Source: Climacium dendroides (lineage: Eukaryota > Streptophyta > Bryopsida > Hypnales > Climaciaceae). From it: a stretch of DNA of 64,000 nt. The DNA lies in assembly GCA_950106755.1 (NCBI GenBank), contig OX467092.1, positions 2,356,001-2,420,000 of the forward strand, in the 5' to 3' direction. The stretch's first letter is position 1. Each line of letters begins with the position of its first letter. The notes below the pieces were generated by a model, which was given only the letters and a program-made list of their open reading frames with translations, was not told the origin of the DNA and made no database searches. Position numbers and translations under genes: made by a program. Of the stretch, positions 12,800-23,483 are shown piece after piece.

Positions 12800-14900
12800 A
12801 TGAAAAAAAATTCTTTGAAAAAAATCAATTATAAGAAAAAAAATAAAACAAAAAACAAAAAATATGAATATGAATATGAATCTATATGGATGAAGAATGG
12901 AAAATAGATGAAAATGATGTACTTTGGTGAAAATTTGACTTGTAGAGTTCTTGTCGTCTTCAAAGAGGTTGTCTATACTTCCAAATACTCCTCCTACTCT
13001 TCTTTGTGTTCAATTGTTCACCTTTGGACTTTTTATTGCTCGTGTTATTGCTAAACCATCAAACCATTTTCTTCCATCTCTAATCATCTACTTGTACATT
13101 ACTCACCTCCAACCACACAATTCATCTACACATGATCAATTCCACATATTCATCTAATAGTCACTTCTTTTTACTTTTGCTTAGAAATATAAAACCCTAC
13201 AAGAGTTAATAATATTCAACAATAAAATAAATGTTGAGTAGCATTTAGGAGTTTCAAAAAAATTTACAACATCCACAAATTAAACTATCTTCAACCCAAA
13301 ACTTTGCTATGATATAAAATATGAAGAACAAGAGGATTCTATACGAGGTCTCTAAATGTAATGATTCCAAATGTAACAATTTCAAGAATAATCCAAAACA
13401 ATATAGTTTGAATAGTAAAAGAGTAGAAAGCATTTGACCATATAGATAGTAAGAAAGTCCCAAGAGCACCTATACATAAAAAAAAAGCAAGAGAGTTGAA
13501 AGCAAGGTGAAAGAGCAAGAGAAGTAAAAGAGCAAGAGAATTGAAAGAGCAAGGGAGTCCAAAGAACTAGAGAGAGAAGGAATCCTTTTAAATAACCTTA
13601 ATTGGGGGTGTATTTGCTAGTAATCCTACTCCATAATTTACTCTATGTGAATTTTGTTCTAAATGGAATGATGATGGTTTTAAGAATAATCATAGCAAAG
13701 TCATTCTATTTCAAATTTCAACATTACTTTAATTTGACAAGTGAAAAAATAGTACAATGTTTTTCAATACTTTAAAAAGGTATAATTGCATGGTAAATTT
13801 AAGCATACAAATCAATCAATAAAATTGACTACAAAGCACCTATTTATTTGTAGGTATGAGATTTTTAATTCATAGTTGCTAATGTAAAAGCAATAGATTG
13901 TTCTCCATCTTTTTGCATATAGAAAGCAATACATATCATTATTTTTAATTTTTACCTCTTTGGTGAAAATATCACTATATCATTACTTGTTTCAATGTTT
14001 AAATTTCAAATGTTTTAATTTATAGATTATGAATTTTTTTAAAATAAAAAAACTAAAAATTTTATTTAAAAAAATAAAACTCTCATTGTTATAAAAACAT
14101 TAATTCCAAATATTTCTTAAGTCAAGATTTTAGAATCTAAATGTACAAGCATGTAAAACTTTTAATATGAATATAGGAACCTACTTGTGTTCAAGTCACC
14201 CAATCCTATTCCATTTGGGCCTATCTAGTAATAGAATTCTTAGCTTATTGATACTTTAATTTACCTAGTCCTTTTATTTAGAATACAAATATGCAAACAT
14301 GTAAAACTCTAAACATTTTAACACTTTAGTATTTCAAATCCTAATGATTAGAATTTTCAAGTTTAAAATTCTCAAACTTCGATGATTGAATTCAAAATTT
14401 GAATATTTAACCCATTAAAGACCATGGTCGATTTGGAAGGCAGACAAAGTTGAATCTGTTTGTATAGATCAATTTGTAATAACACAAGGACATGGATGCA
14501 TTTGTTGATCTGATCATACCGATGGAAGGGTTTTACACAATCTATGTGTTTGCATTCATTTTTGCAACTTTTGTACGGTCTAATACAGAGTTTATAAAGC
14601 ATCTTTGGATTGCATGCGCCTCAATATGTATGGGGCAGTCAAAGCTATGCCTACAGTTCATATTAACATCATATTCATTATTTTGAGACACAGGGGCCCT
14701 CTCAAAATAATATTACCCATTTCGACATCCAAAAATTGAACTACAATTGTAGCCAATTTAGCTTGATAAATACAAAATTTTATAGTTGTAGGCCACAATA
14801 TCCATTAAAATGAGAGTTCTGTGAATTTGAGGGTTCTCCAATACATATAGTTTACAAAAATAAAAGTCCTCTCATTCATACAAGTGAATATTGTATCTCT
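12800..14900. other. Intergenic, low-complexity AT-rich DNA
   Basis: No gene is recognised. At 13480-13580 there is a purine-rich run built on AGCAAGAGA and AAAGAGCAAG repeats. At 14677-14711 a perfect 12-bp inverted repeat (attattttgaga / tctcaaaataat) encloses an 11-base loop. Confidence 0.45.
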
Positions 14901-14914
14901 AATTGTACACCAAG

Positions 14915-14990
14915 TCATGAGCTAAACGGTTGGTTATAAGGGCTGGACTATTTATCTCATTTAGGCAGCCAAATTTCGATTCCCATTGAA
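14915..14990 (+). repeat. tRNA-like head, possible SINE
   Basis: The sequence gagctaaacggttggtta resembles a pol III A box, and aatttcgattccc resembles a B box about 45 bases downstream, separated by ggctggac...tttaggcagcc. This is the layout of a tRNA or tRNA-derived SINE head. The acceptor stem does not pair convincingly, so an intact tRNA is unlikely. No clear poly(A) tail or target duplication was found. Confidence 0.35.
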
Positions 14991-14999
14991 TTCGTATAA

Positions 15000-16240
15000 G
15001 TGGCTAAGAGAAATACATGACTTGGTACTGCTATGTGAGCTTAGCAAGCAGGAAAGTTGCAATAACCAACAAGCCCCTTATCCTTAAATGTGACAAGTGC
15101 TTAGCATGTTAACAAAATAAAAAGTGGTTATTCCCACTATCCATTTTTTTCCAATTGCATGTTATTTTCAAATGCAATTTTCACCAACAAGGACAAAGTA
15201 AAACAAAATCAATTATAAAAAATACTTCAAAATAAAATAATATATATATTAATAAAATATAGATGCACTTTCATTATAAAACATAAATACAATACAAAAG
15301 ATTAATTTCTTTACAAGCAATTCTTTTCAATGCTAGCAAGACCACGTAAGCTTTCTTTCAATAGAGAGATGGCCACGGGGGGTCTGTGGATACATAAGGG
15401 GCGGCTGAGAACGCGAGGAACTAGTTCCCCGCGAAATATAGAAAAAAAATTCAAAAATGCCACCTTAGAGGTCAGTTGAACTTCAACCATTGCTTTCTAA
15501 GAAACAACATGAAATTAACAAGGGACTGGAAGAGCAAGCTGCTTGTGACTTGTGACCTTGTCAAACATTCAACACAAGATCACATGTTATTCATCAGACA
15601 TAAGAGAATATAAAATTGTTCCACAAAGCACAAAAGCTTGAAAAATCTTGAGGACCTCATGTGTGCTGGCAAAGGGCCCCACAGATGATGAAACTAGAAA
15701 ACATGATAGATAGAAAAGTCATAAGGTCTTCAAATCACTTCATACTGCAAAGCTCATTCTGAAGTCTGAATATCAAACTAACCTAGCAATAGCATGACAT
15801 CCATCAACCTCATTTACACCAAATAGAAATGTATAAACACAAATTGGTAGTTTTGCAACAAAGGTGTGCAAAATGTAGAAACATGATTGCAGAAACCTCA
15901 ATCACTGTCTCCACCTATAAGTAATAGAGTAGCTACAGGAAAGGAAAACTATTAAAGAAAACAAAAAGCATACAACTCTATTTACAAATGGGTTGCCACA
16001 AGGTGCGTCCCATATCTCCCCCCCACGTAACGCAACTAGGTATACCTCAACCCTTCAAATCACCTCCCATGGCAACATCCACCCTAGTACACCTAGGAAC
16101 ATTCACACATGACATTAGAGCTCAACTTCATGAGAAATGATTTGAAACAATGGCAAACAACAAATTTCTGAACATCAAGGATACGTCAAACTCCAACAAG
16201 TAGTAAAGATGCAAACATATCCAATCATGAGATAAGGTCT
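15000..16240. other. Flank 3' of the piggyBac pseudogene
   Basis: No coding sequence is recognised. At 15412-15433 there is a GC-rich imperfect palindrome centred on GGAACTAGTTCC. The left end of the piggyBac element (a TTAA followed by a C-rich terminus) should lie in or near this stretch if it survives. I did not find a convincing one. Confidence 0.4.
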
Positions 16241-16248
16241 TGTAAATG

Positions 16249-17897
16249 CTACAAACAAGCTCCACGATTGTAGAAGAAATGAAAGCACTTAGAGATGCAC
16301 AACCACACTTCCTCGCACTGTTTGCAAATGTAGATGGTGCAACATTTGCAAATGTAACAAACTCTATACAAAGTGAACTTATAAAGAATGTAACTAATGT
16401 AGGCATCACTAGGTCGAGGTGGGACCCTCTGATGTTGAACAACCATCCGCTCTGTAGTACCAACCTAGTAAGGCTATCCCATCAAAGTATAAGCAACACT
16501 CAACTGAAACTCCTTGTGGGTTAGGTTTTTTTGTAGTCTCTTTGTAGTCTCCTTATGAATTGAAAACGCATTGGCAAGTGAAGAGTCTAGGCAAAAGAAA
16601 TAAATTCGATGCCACCATTTCTTTGTAGCAATTTGTGTGCTGTAGTAGGACCGGTTTTGGTCACCAACATCAACTCCTTCCATCATTTGTGAATATAACA
16701 TTTGGATTGGGGACATAGGGACTTTGGCAATCCGCTGTCCAGAGACATGATTTGTGACAATTCCGCCCACAGCTATCAAATCAACACCTATGGCTAGAAA
16801 ATAAACCCCTTTCGTATCTTGCCAATGGATAGCCGCCATTTTTTTGTCTTTGTGCACTCAAATGTGAAGGATTCCTTGTGGTTGATCCTGGATAATGTCG
16901 AGGCTTGTAGGAAAGCCTTTTTGCTACTTTCAGATAGTTCCCACTGCATAGACCCACGAACAAGCACATTGTCAAAGAAATATGGTAAAGTAAAAAAATT
17001 GTCACACGTGATAGTATACCACTATTCTTCCAATTCTTTTGTCAAGCGGCTCACAAACTGCCTTACTATGCCAATTTGTGTTGCAACTGGTCCTTTGGGT
17101 ACCGTGTTGTCTTTGCCTACATAAGTCTCTAACTTATATACATAGCTCATAACAGAGCATGCCATGGCCTAGATTTTGATACCATGTGTAATGGGCTTGG
17201 TTGGAAGATACTACTTGAAGCCACAAAAGCGGCCATTATAAGCCACTATACACTCATCCACGGTCACATAAGGGGACAAATTCTAGTGTTGTTGGAATCT
17301 CTCCTATACATATTCTGGGATCCATCTACACTTGCCAATGGGATCATAGCTGGGGCTTTGTTTATTCATCACAAAGTTATATTTTGATGTCATGTGCAAA
17401 CACCATAAGATATACTCAAATCACCAATGAGACATGGTCTTCACGATATCCTCATAGAATAAAACCCCCTGCCCTCTTCACCAATAATCTTGAATGCAAG
17501 GCTGATCCTTCACATCCATAAGGCAGCAGATGCCAATGAACTACCTAAATTCCTCAAGCATGATGAGTTTTGCTATAGATATACCATCTTTTTGCTTCCC
17601 TGTTATGGGGTCTACATAGTCCACATAGTCATTGCTTTCATTCACTATTTTGTGTTGAAGCACTTCATCCCAATACAAAAGAGAGTATTCAATAGATTGC
17701 AGGGGAACATTAGGTGGAAGATGCTTGTTCATACTTGGTGTCTTCTCCATGAAGGGTTGCTACGACAACAAAGTCTATATTTGGACATGCCAATTGTGGT
17801 CTAAATACTTGAATGTCATCTAAGTCACATTGTTGAAGTTCTAGTGTTGAGGCATAAACTCCAAGTTCACCAAGCAGTGATAGTAGGGCGTTCTCTT
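16249..17897 (-). pseudogene. piggyBac-type transposase pseudogene, main body
   Basis: On the minus strand the pieces of a piggyBac (DDE_Tnp_1_7) transposase follow in the correct order, with stops and frameshifts. Near 17550-17650 the family's N-terminal helical region appears (WDEVLQHKIVNESNDY). Near 17390-17530 comes a 'FIGICCLMD' to 'FEYILWCLHM' segment. At 17245-17290 the first catalytic Asp lies in 'TVDECIVAYNGRF' (codon 17256-17258). At 17100-17220 come 'YLPTKPITHGIKI' and 'YVYKLETYVGK'. The second Asp lies in 'CDNFFTLPYFF' (17001-17003). The third and fourth lie in 'GVDVGDQNRSYYS' (GVD codon 16669-16671), followed by 'KWWHRIYFFCLD'. At 16249-16350 there is a Cys-rich tail (YICKCC...ICKQC...LCISKCFHFF) like the C-terminal zinc-binding domain that binds piggyBac ends. 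The known family excises and inserts at TTAA. All catalytic Asp codons survive, but at least three TAG stops and one or more frameshifts make it non-functional as read. Confidence 0.88.
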
Positions 17898-18278
17898 TAC
17901 TATAAAAAAATTGTGTTTTTTTTTCTGATGTCAGGCCGAAAACGTTATATGTCCAGGATAGCACCATACGTCTCAGAAAACATTGGGATGTCACGTCGAT
18001 GGACGTTGAAAAGTGGAGATTTTGGTTTGATGTTGTAGAAAGCATTGTTAAATTTCAGTCACAACATATAGGTGCTATGAAAAACAATGATGCAATTTAA
18101 GACATTGTTGTGGACATCTGATGTTTTCAAAAATGTCCAAAAAAACATGTGTAGCCATGTCAGCATCTTTGGTCAAACTTAGCTTAGAAGTTGAGACAAA
18201 AAAAAATTCTGGTCAGTGGTAAAGTGATTGCCTAGGGTGAATAAGAGGATAACGAGCAAGTGGTGAGGCCAAAAAGTT

Positions 18279-18410
18279 GACGTGGCATCTGACATGGCAT
18301 GATGACATGAAAATTATGTGACATGGACATGGAATGCTAACGTGGCATCTAACATGGCATGATGATGTGGAAATTATGTGATGTGGACATGGAATGCTGA
18401 CATGGCATGC
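18279..18410. repeat. 60-bp tandem duplication in CACTA subterminal region
   Basis: Two 60-bp units (18279-18338 and 18339-18398) begin gacgtggcatct and aacgtggcatct and end ggacatggaatgct. A partial third unit follows. They are rich in CATGGCATG and ACGTGG motifs and could be transposase-binding repeats. Confidence 0.7.
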
Positions 18411-18459
18411 CATGTCATCATACGCGGTCAGTCCATGTTCCAACCTTGGATATTTTTGT

Positions 18460-18563
18460 GAACGTCCACTACTAGAAAATTTAGTTTTTTTTCTGTCAGA
18501 TTTTGACCGAATCAACAAGACCAAAACAACAAAAAAAACTAAATTTTCTAGTAGTGGACGTTC
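18460..18563. mobile_element. 104-bp perfect-armed hairpin MITE with CACTA core
   Basis: Two arms of 33 bases are exact inverse complements around a 38-base spacer. Each arm starts GAACGTCCACTACTAGAAAA, so the CACTACTAG terminus lies six or seven bases inside. The same CACTACTAGAAAA start occurs at 6820. Perfect pairing suggests recent origin or gene conversion. The RNA from either strand would fold into a long hairpin. Confidence 0.75.
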
Positions 18564-19038
18564 TACAAGGCATCTTGACGTTTCTAAGAACATCACTTCT
18601 GGTGTTAATATTTTTTACTTCCTGCAAATGTAACTTCAAACCACATGCTATTCACTGTGCTTTTCATGATGTTTGACTAGACATGCAGATGTTGCAAAAG
18701 TAATTGTAGGTGTCTTTTTTGATGTCTTCTTTATAAATCAATTTTATGAAAATTGATTTTTGAAATGTTATAAGCTATATAGATTTAATTTATATAAATT
18801 AGATGAATGGATTTGTTATGAAAAAAGGTTTATAAAATCATATCAATATTATATGAAAATATTTATTTTTAACTTAAGATTTAAATTCTAAATTTTATTA
18901 GTTTAAAATCATAAATTTTGCATCAAATTTTAATAATTTTTATTGCTATTTCACCTTCTTAACTTATTATTTTCAAATCATTCATATCTAATGTGGGGTG
19001 ATTTTCTAATGTTCTTGGACTTTGAGATATTTGACATC

Positions 19039-19690
19039 TTAACCCTGAAAGGACCAAGGCCTTTTTTTTACCAGAAAACATTGAAAATTGCCATTTCTAT
19101 AGCAAAGAGTAAAAGAAATTTTAATTTTTTTTCACATCTAACTATAGGATCTTACACTTAATAAGTAGAAAAAATTGTAGAAAAAATTTCAGAATTTTTG
19201 ACCACATAGATTTAAAGTGAAAAAAACAAGTTTTTTAGCACATTGAGGGGCTAGATTTTTTGACTTTGAACATTTTTAACTTAAAATTTTTGCACTACAA
19301 AGTTTCAAGATTTAAATATTTATAGTATAGAATTGAGTTGAGAGTTTAGGAAAAAAATTAAAAATAAAAAAAACTTAAATTTCATTCTTAAGAAAATTAT
19401 TAAGTAGAAGTAGGTATGAGATAGAAGGAAAATCTAAAATATTAATATATTTTAGATGGAATTAAAATGCACTAATCCCAATGGTGAGATTGTTCTAGCA
19501 AGTAAACTAAACTAGGTGAAATTTTTATTTTGAAAAAATTGTAAAAATTGCATTCAGAAATGCATCCAACAAGTTATTTTTTTCAAGAAGATGCTCTAAT
19601 TGCCCAAAAAACAAAAATGTCCATAACTTTCTCATAACAAATCCAAATGAAATGAATCAGAGCTTTCCAGATAGACAAAATATAATCTAC
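19039..19690 (+). mobile_element. Truncated TTAA-flanked (piggyBac-like) element
   Basis: It starts TTAA then CCCTGAAAGGACCAAGG and runs homologous, in inverse orientation, to the right two thirds of the element at 22306-23220 (shared caaggcctttt, gaaaattgccatttctatagcaaagag, ctttccagatagacaaaatata). Homology stops near 19690 and the second end is missing. It lies inside the CACTA element. Confidence 0.7.
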
Positions 19691-20159
19691 AATTGAAATT
19701 TCATGTTGAATGTATTGTTATGTCATACTATATTGAAGTTGATGTTGCAAACAACCTTGATTTAATAAATGTGACTATCAATTAATTGTTCAAGGAGACA
19801 TCCCCATGTATGTTGGAAATGACATGCAAATGTTCATCATGACATCATAGACAACAAATAAGATTTGTAGAAAATTTGGAAATTGTTGAAACAAATGTTT
19901 AAAACAACATCGATGTGAATGTCTAATTTCATATTACATATGTTCTTTTGAATGTTTACAATGACGTTGAAAAAAACATAACTAAGACATGTAAATGTTT
20001 TTTAAAACATCATTTCAGACATCATTGTATTTATATTGCTGCTCATATTTTAGTTTTGTATATCCCATATTGTTTGTCATGCCTCCTACACCCCACTAGT
20101 ATAAAAGGCTTGTCCTCTTATCAATTAATAAGTGGATTTTTTAGCCATTCAATATACTC

Positions 20160-20365
20160 GATAAATACAATGTATTGTATACAAGTGTATGGCATATTGT
20201 ATGGTGTATTTTGTATGGCATGTTGTATATATATATTGTATTTTGTATGGCATATTTTATATGTTGTATTGCATATGATATACCATATATTGCATATTTT
20301 ATATTGTGTACAACATATTGTTACATTGACAATATGTCTTTTACAACATATCACATGATATAAAA
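20160..20365. repeat. Low-complexity TGTAT/GGCATAT repeat
   Basis: Irregular repeats of tgtatggcatat, tgtatattttgta and related words run for about 200 bases. Open frames on both strands here are only products of this low complexity. Confidence 0.6.
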
Positions 20366-20942
20366 AAACATACCTCATGTCATTATTGATGTTCAAAAAA
20401 ACATGTGAGCGTCGCATATGTTTTAAAAAGCACACCTGTGCAAACGCCACACGTCCAGATGGGACATGATGAGAAGCATACAATTGTTTCACCTGATGTT
20501 ATTCAAGACACTTAGACACCCACATTGATGTCTCCAAAAACATCATTAAATTCTAGAAAGACTGTTCAGGTAGCTCAAAAAAAATGCCATGTCAACATTT
20601 GTGAATGCCATGTCAGCCAATTTCGTCATCATTGATGTGGCATGCCACGTCAGTGATGCGTTAGATGCCACATCATAGACGGGCAATGGATGAAAAAAAT
20701 GACACTCTAACTTTCCCGTGCTTAGGTGGGAGCCACATGTCAACTTCTAAGAACCCCGTTGATGGATGTTTTTTGTGACGTCCGACGCTGGACGTGCAAC
20801 GTCACACATAACGTACTATGTTTTTGGCACATCTGCCATAACACAAATTTTTGGATGTTTGGACGGATGTGACAAGACATCACGCGTGACGTTCGGATGC
20901 AAAAAAATTGCGTGTCCAGAAAAATACAGTTTTCTTATAGTG

Positions 20943-21360
20943 TCTTGCACATCAAAAGAATTGGCTCCACTTGAAATATCACCATGCTCACTGCCTACAT
21001 TTAATAGGGTCGGGTCCTAGTCGGAGTCAATGTTTGGCAACTTTGACCTTGCTGGGATATCACTCTCCATTGTCAATTCAAAGTCCTACAACATGCCCAA
21101 ATCCCAAGTCAAGTTCAAGTACCATCCTTCACAATCATGCAAAGTAGCCAACACATTACGGGACATGATGAAAAATAACTGGACATTGAAATCAATTTCT
21201 TCACAATTCCATTGTGTTGGATGGAAATATACAGGCTTAGGTTCTTTGACTAAATTCATTGGAGACACAGTGGCAAAAACAAATATGAGAAGAAGTATTG
21301 TCTACACGAGACAAAGACAATCTCTTGATGCTCCATCAGATGCTCCTATATAGTTTTCCT
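20943..21360 (-). pseudogene. N-terminal part of the interrupted piggyBac transposase
   Basis: Beyond the CACTA insertion the minus strand carries acidic, serine-rich sequence such as 'LLNVGSEHGDISSGANSF', which is consistent with the poorly conserved N-terminus of piggyBac proteins. Position and orientation match the main body. After removing the insertion and one target copy the frame is shifted by one base, which fits an old pseudogene. The true start codon cannot be fixed. Confidence 0.5.
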
Positions 21361-22283
21361 CATGCTGCATCAAATACTCCTACATACGTCAACATTAACA
21401 TGAGCATATTAATAGTGATGCTCAGTTCTTCCACAACAACAAAATTAGATAGTCATATAGGAAATTGTAGTGTGGCCACACACCTCGACAAGAAGAGACA
21501 TCAACGATAATTGCATGCCAATTGGATTAGCTAGAAGCTTCAACAAGCACTTTTGCCATGCGTTTATATTCTGGAGCACCTATTGGACACACCTGTGCAA
21601 ACATATCCTTATTAGTGTGGACAAAAGCAAGTTAATGGCAAAGATAGTAAAATCCCACCAATACTAAGTTATTACTAATTATTTGGCTTTAATAGTGGCT
21701 TTTCATTTGCATGAACTTAACATTACCTCAGTGTGAGGACAATATGAATCTAATACGCATCCACTAATTTAATCAATCAATTGAGAACTCTTTGTCAGTC
21801 TCATGGTCGAGGGTTTCTTTCGTTGTTCAAAACTTGAGTACATGTTGCAGTATTTCCAAACTCAGATGCAAGCACAAGCATTCAAAGGAATAAGAAGAAA
21901 GAAAGTCAACATATTAATTAATTAATTGCCTTGATACTACTCAAAGAACAAGATCATGGAAAGAAGGTGTTGAAAGAACTAATTTATCATGGGTTCTTGG
22001 AGTCTCTAATTTTGGGAATTTATAATCTATCATTTGGTTGGGTAGCAATTTCACTGCGCAACAAAGTAATTGACCTCTCAAACTCTCACTGTATTTGAGT
22101 TGAAAAATAAATTTGTATTCTCTGGCAATGAAATTTCATTTTAGCCGTTTTAAAATTCAAATTAAAAAAAACAACTATAAATGCCGACTAAGCTTTCCTA
22201 CTTACTTCAATAATTTATAGTCTATCTTTGTCAAGGATACTACCAAATGGTAGCGAGATTATAGAAAGACGGTGCTAAAGGAG
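21361..22283. other. 5' flank of the piggyBac pseudogene, possible element end at 22283
   Basis: No gene is seen. At 22270-22287 the sequence ggtgctaaaggag is followed by TTAA. Read on the minus strand this is TTAA then CTCCTTTAGCACC, which resembles the termini of the TTAA-type elements, so it could be the right end of the piggyBac copy that contains the transposase. Confidence 0.35.
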
Positions 22284-22305
22284 TTAACTTAGCATGGGCC
22301 CTTAA

Positions 22306-23220
22306 CCCCTAAAAGACTGTTGTCCCTTCGGGGGACAAATGGGATTTCAGGCATGTACCTTTTGGGCTGAATTTTTGTTCTAATTTTTTGAAACTTTTTT
22401 TGAAGATAGAAAAACTGATTATCTTTGTGGGAATGTAATTTTTTTTTCAATTGGTGCCCGAGAACAAAAGTTATGCCCAAATAAGTTCAAAACAGGGGAG
22501 AGGGGGCAGAAAAAAAATTTTTGCAAAATTTGATTTTTTTTAAAATTTTTTACCAATAGATTATATTTTTGTCTATCTAGAAAGCTTTGATTCATTTCAT
22601 TTGGATTTGTTATGAGAAAGTTATGGACAATCTTATTTTTTGAGCACTTAGAGCATCTTCTTGAAAAAAATAACTTGTAGGATTCATTTCTAAATTCAAT
22701 TTTTACACTTTTAAAAAAAAAAAGTTCCACATGGTTTAGTTTTTTTGCTAGAACAATCTCACCATTGAGATTAGTGCATTTTAATTCCACATAAAAGATA
22801 TTAATATTTTAGATTTTCCTTCTATCTTATACCTACTTCTACTTAACAATTTTTTTAATAATGAAAATTAAATTTTTTTGAATTTTTTTTTTGCTAGACT
22901 CTAAACTCAATTCTCTACTATAAATATTTAAAGCTCAAAACTCTGTAATGCAAAAATTTAAAGTTAAAAATGTTCAAAGTCAAAAAATCTAGTCCCACAA
23001 TGTACTGAAAAACTTGTTCTTTTCACTTTAAACGCAAATATCTTGCAATCTGTGCAGTCAAAAATTCTAAAAAAATTTCCACACATTTTCATACTAGTCA
23101 GGTATAAGATCCTATGGTTGGATGTGCAAAAAAAACAATTTTCAATTTTTTTTACTCTTTGCTATAGAAATGGCAATTTTGAGTGTTTTTTGGTACAAAA
23201 AGGCCTTGGTCCTTTAGGGG
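22306..23220. mobile_element. Complete TTAA-flanked non-autonomous element (piggyBac-like MITE)
   Basis: The element is 915 bp and is flanked by TTAA at 22302-22305 and 23221-23224. Its termini are CCCCTAAAAGACTG and, inverted, CCCCTAAAGGACCAAGG. TTAA target duplication plus a run of C at the end is the signature of the piggyBac superfamily. The interior is AT-rich without a transposase. It is homologous to the copy at 19039 and, more distantly, to those at 35.5, 44.9 and 58.4 kb. Confidence 0.75.
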
Positions 23221-23414
23221 TTAAAGTCTCTACTTTTGGAAATTCATGATTTCTAATCTGTAAGCATTCAACTCATATTTGTTGAAATCCAAACCTTTCA
23301 CAACTCATTCCAATAAAACTCCTTCCTAAAAAGAGACCACCCTAAACTAACTGCACCAATTGGTAGTGGAAAACGAATGCAACAAGAAATTTCAAAATAG
23401 ATCCCATCTCTCCA

Positions 23415-23483
23415 GCATTCAAGGGTTAAGTCATTTAGCACTCAAGGGTTAAGTCATTTAGCACTCAAGGGTTAAGTCATTTG
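23415..23483. repeat. Three 23-bp tandem repeats containing GGGTTAA
   Basis: Units 23415-23437, 23438-23460 and 23461-23483 read gca[c/t]tcaagggttaagtcattta. The first differs by one base and the last by one deletion. Confidence 0.85.

Larger units (their letters stand above)
17898..20942. mobile_element. CACTA element inserted in the piggyBac pseudogene
   Basis: The ends are inverted. The left end begins tactataaaaaaattgtg, and the right end on the minus strand begins CACTATAAGAAAACTGTA. The first base of the left end is mutated. Flanking bases tct (17894-17896) and tct (20943-20945) fit a 3-bp target duplication if one extra T is allowed. The subterminal regions are rich in GACGT and ACGTC motifs, as expected of En/Spm transposase binding regions. 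The interior shows no transposase, so the copy is non-autonomous. It carries a 60-bp tandem repeat, a nested hairpin MITE and a truncated TTAA-type element. The piggyBac coding region resumes beyond the right end. Confidence 0.75.

Noticed and set aside
16128..16524. Open frames in other frames over the piggyBac C-terminus
   Set aside because: The Cys-rich frame at 16249-16446 is the family match. The others are shadows.
19948..20492. Open frames on both strands of 120-136 codons
   Set aside because: They arise from the TGTAT/GGCATAT low-complexity repeat. The peptides are Tyr/Ile/Cys-rich strings without a domain.
23415..23483. CRISPR-like array
   Set aside because: The units are directly adjacent with no spacers, and the context is a plant nuclear genome. 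It is a simple tandem repeat.
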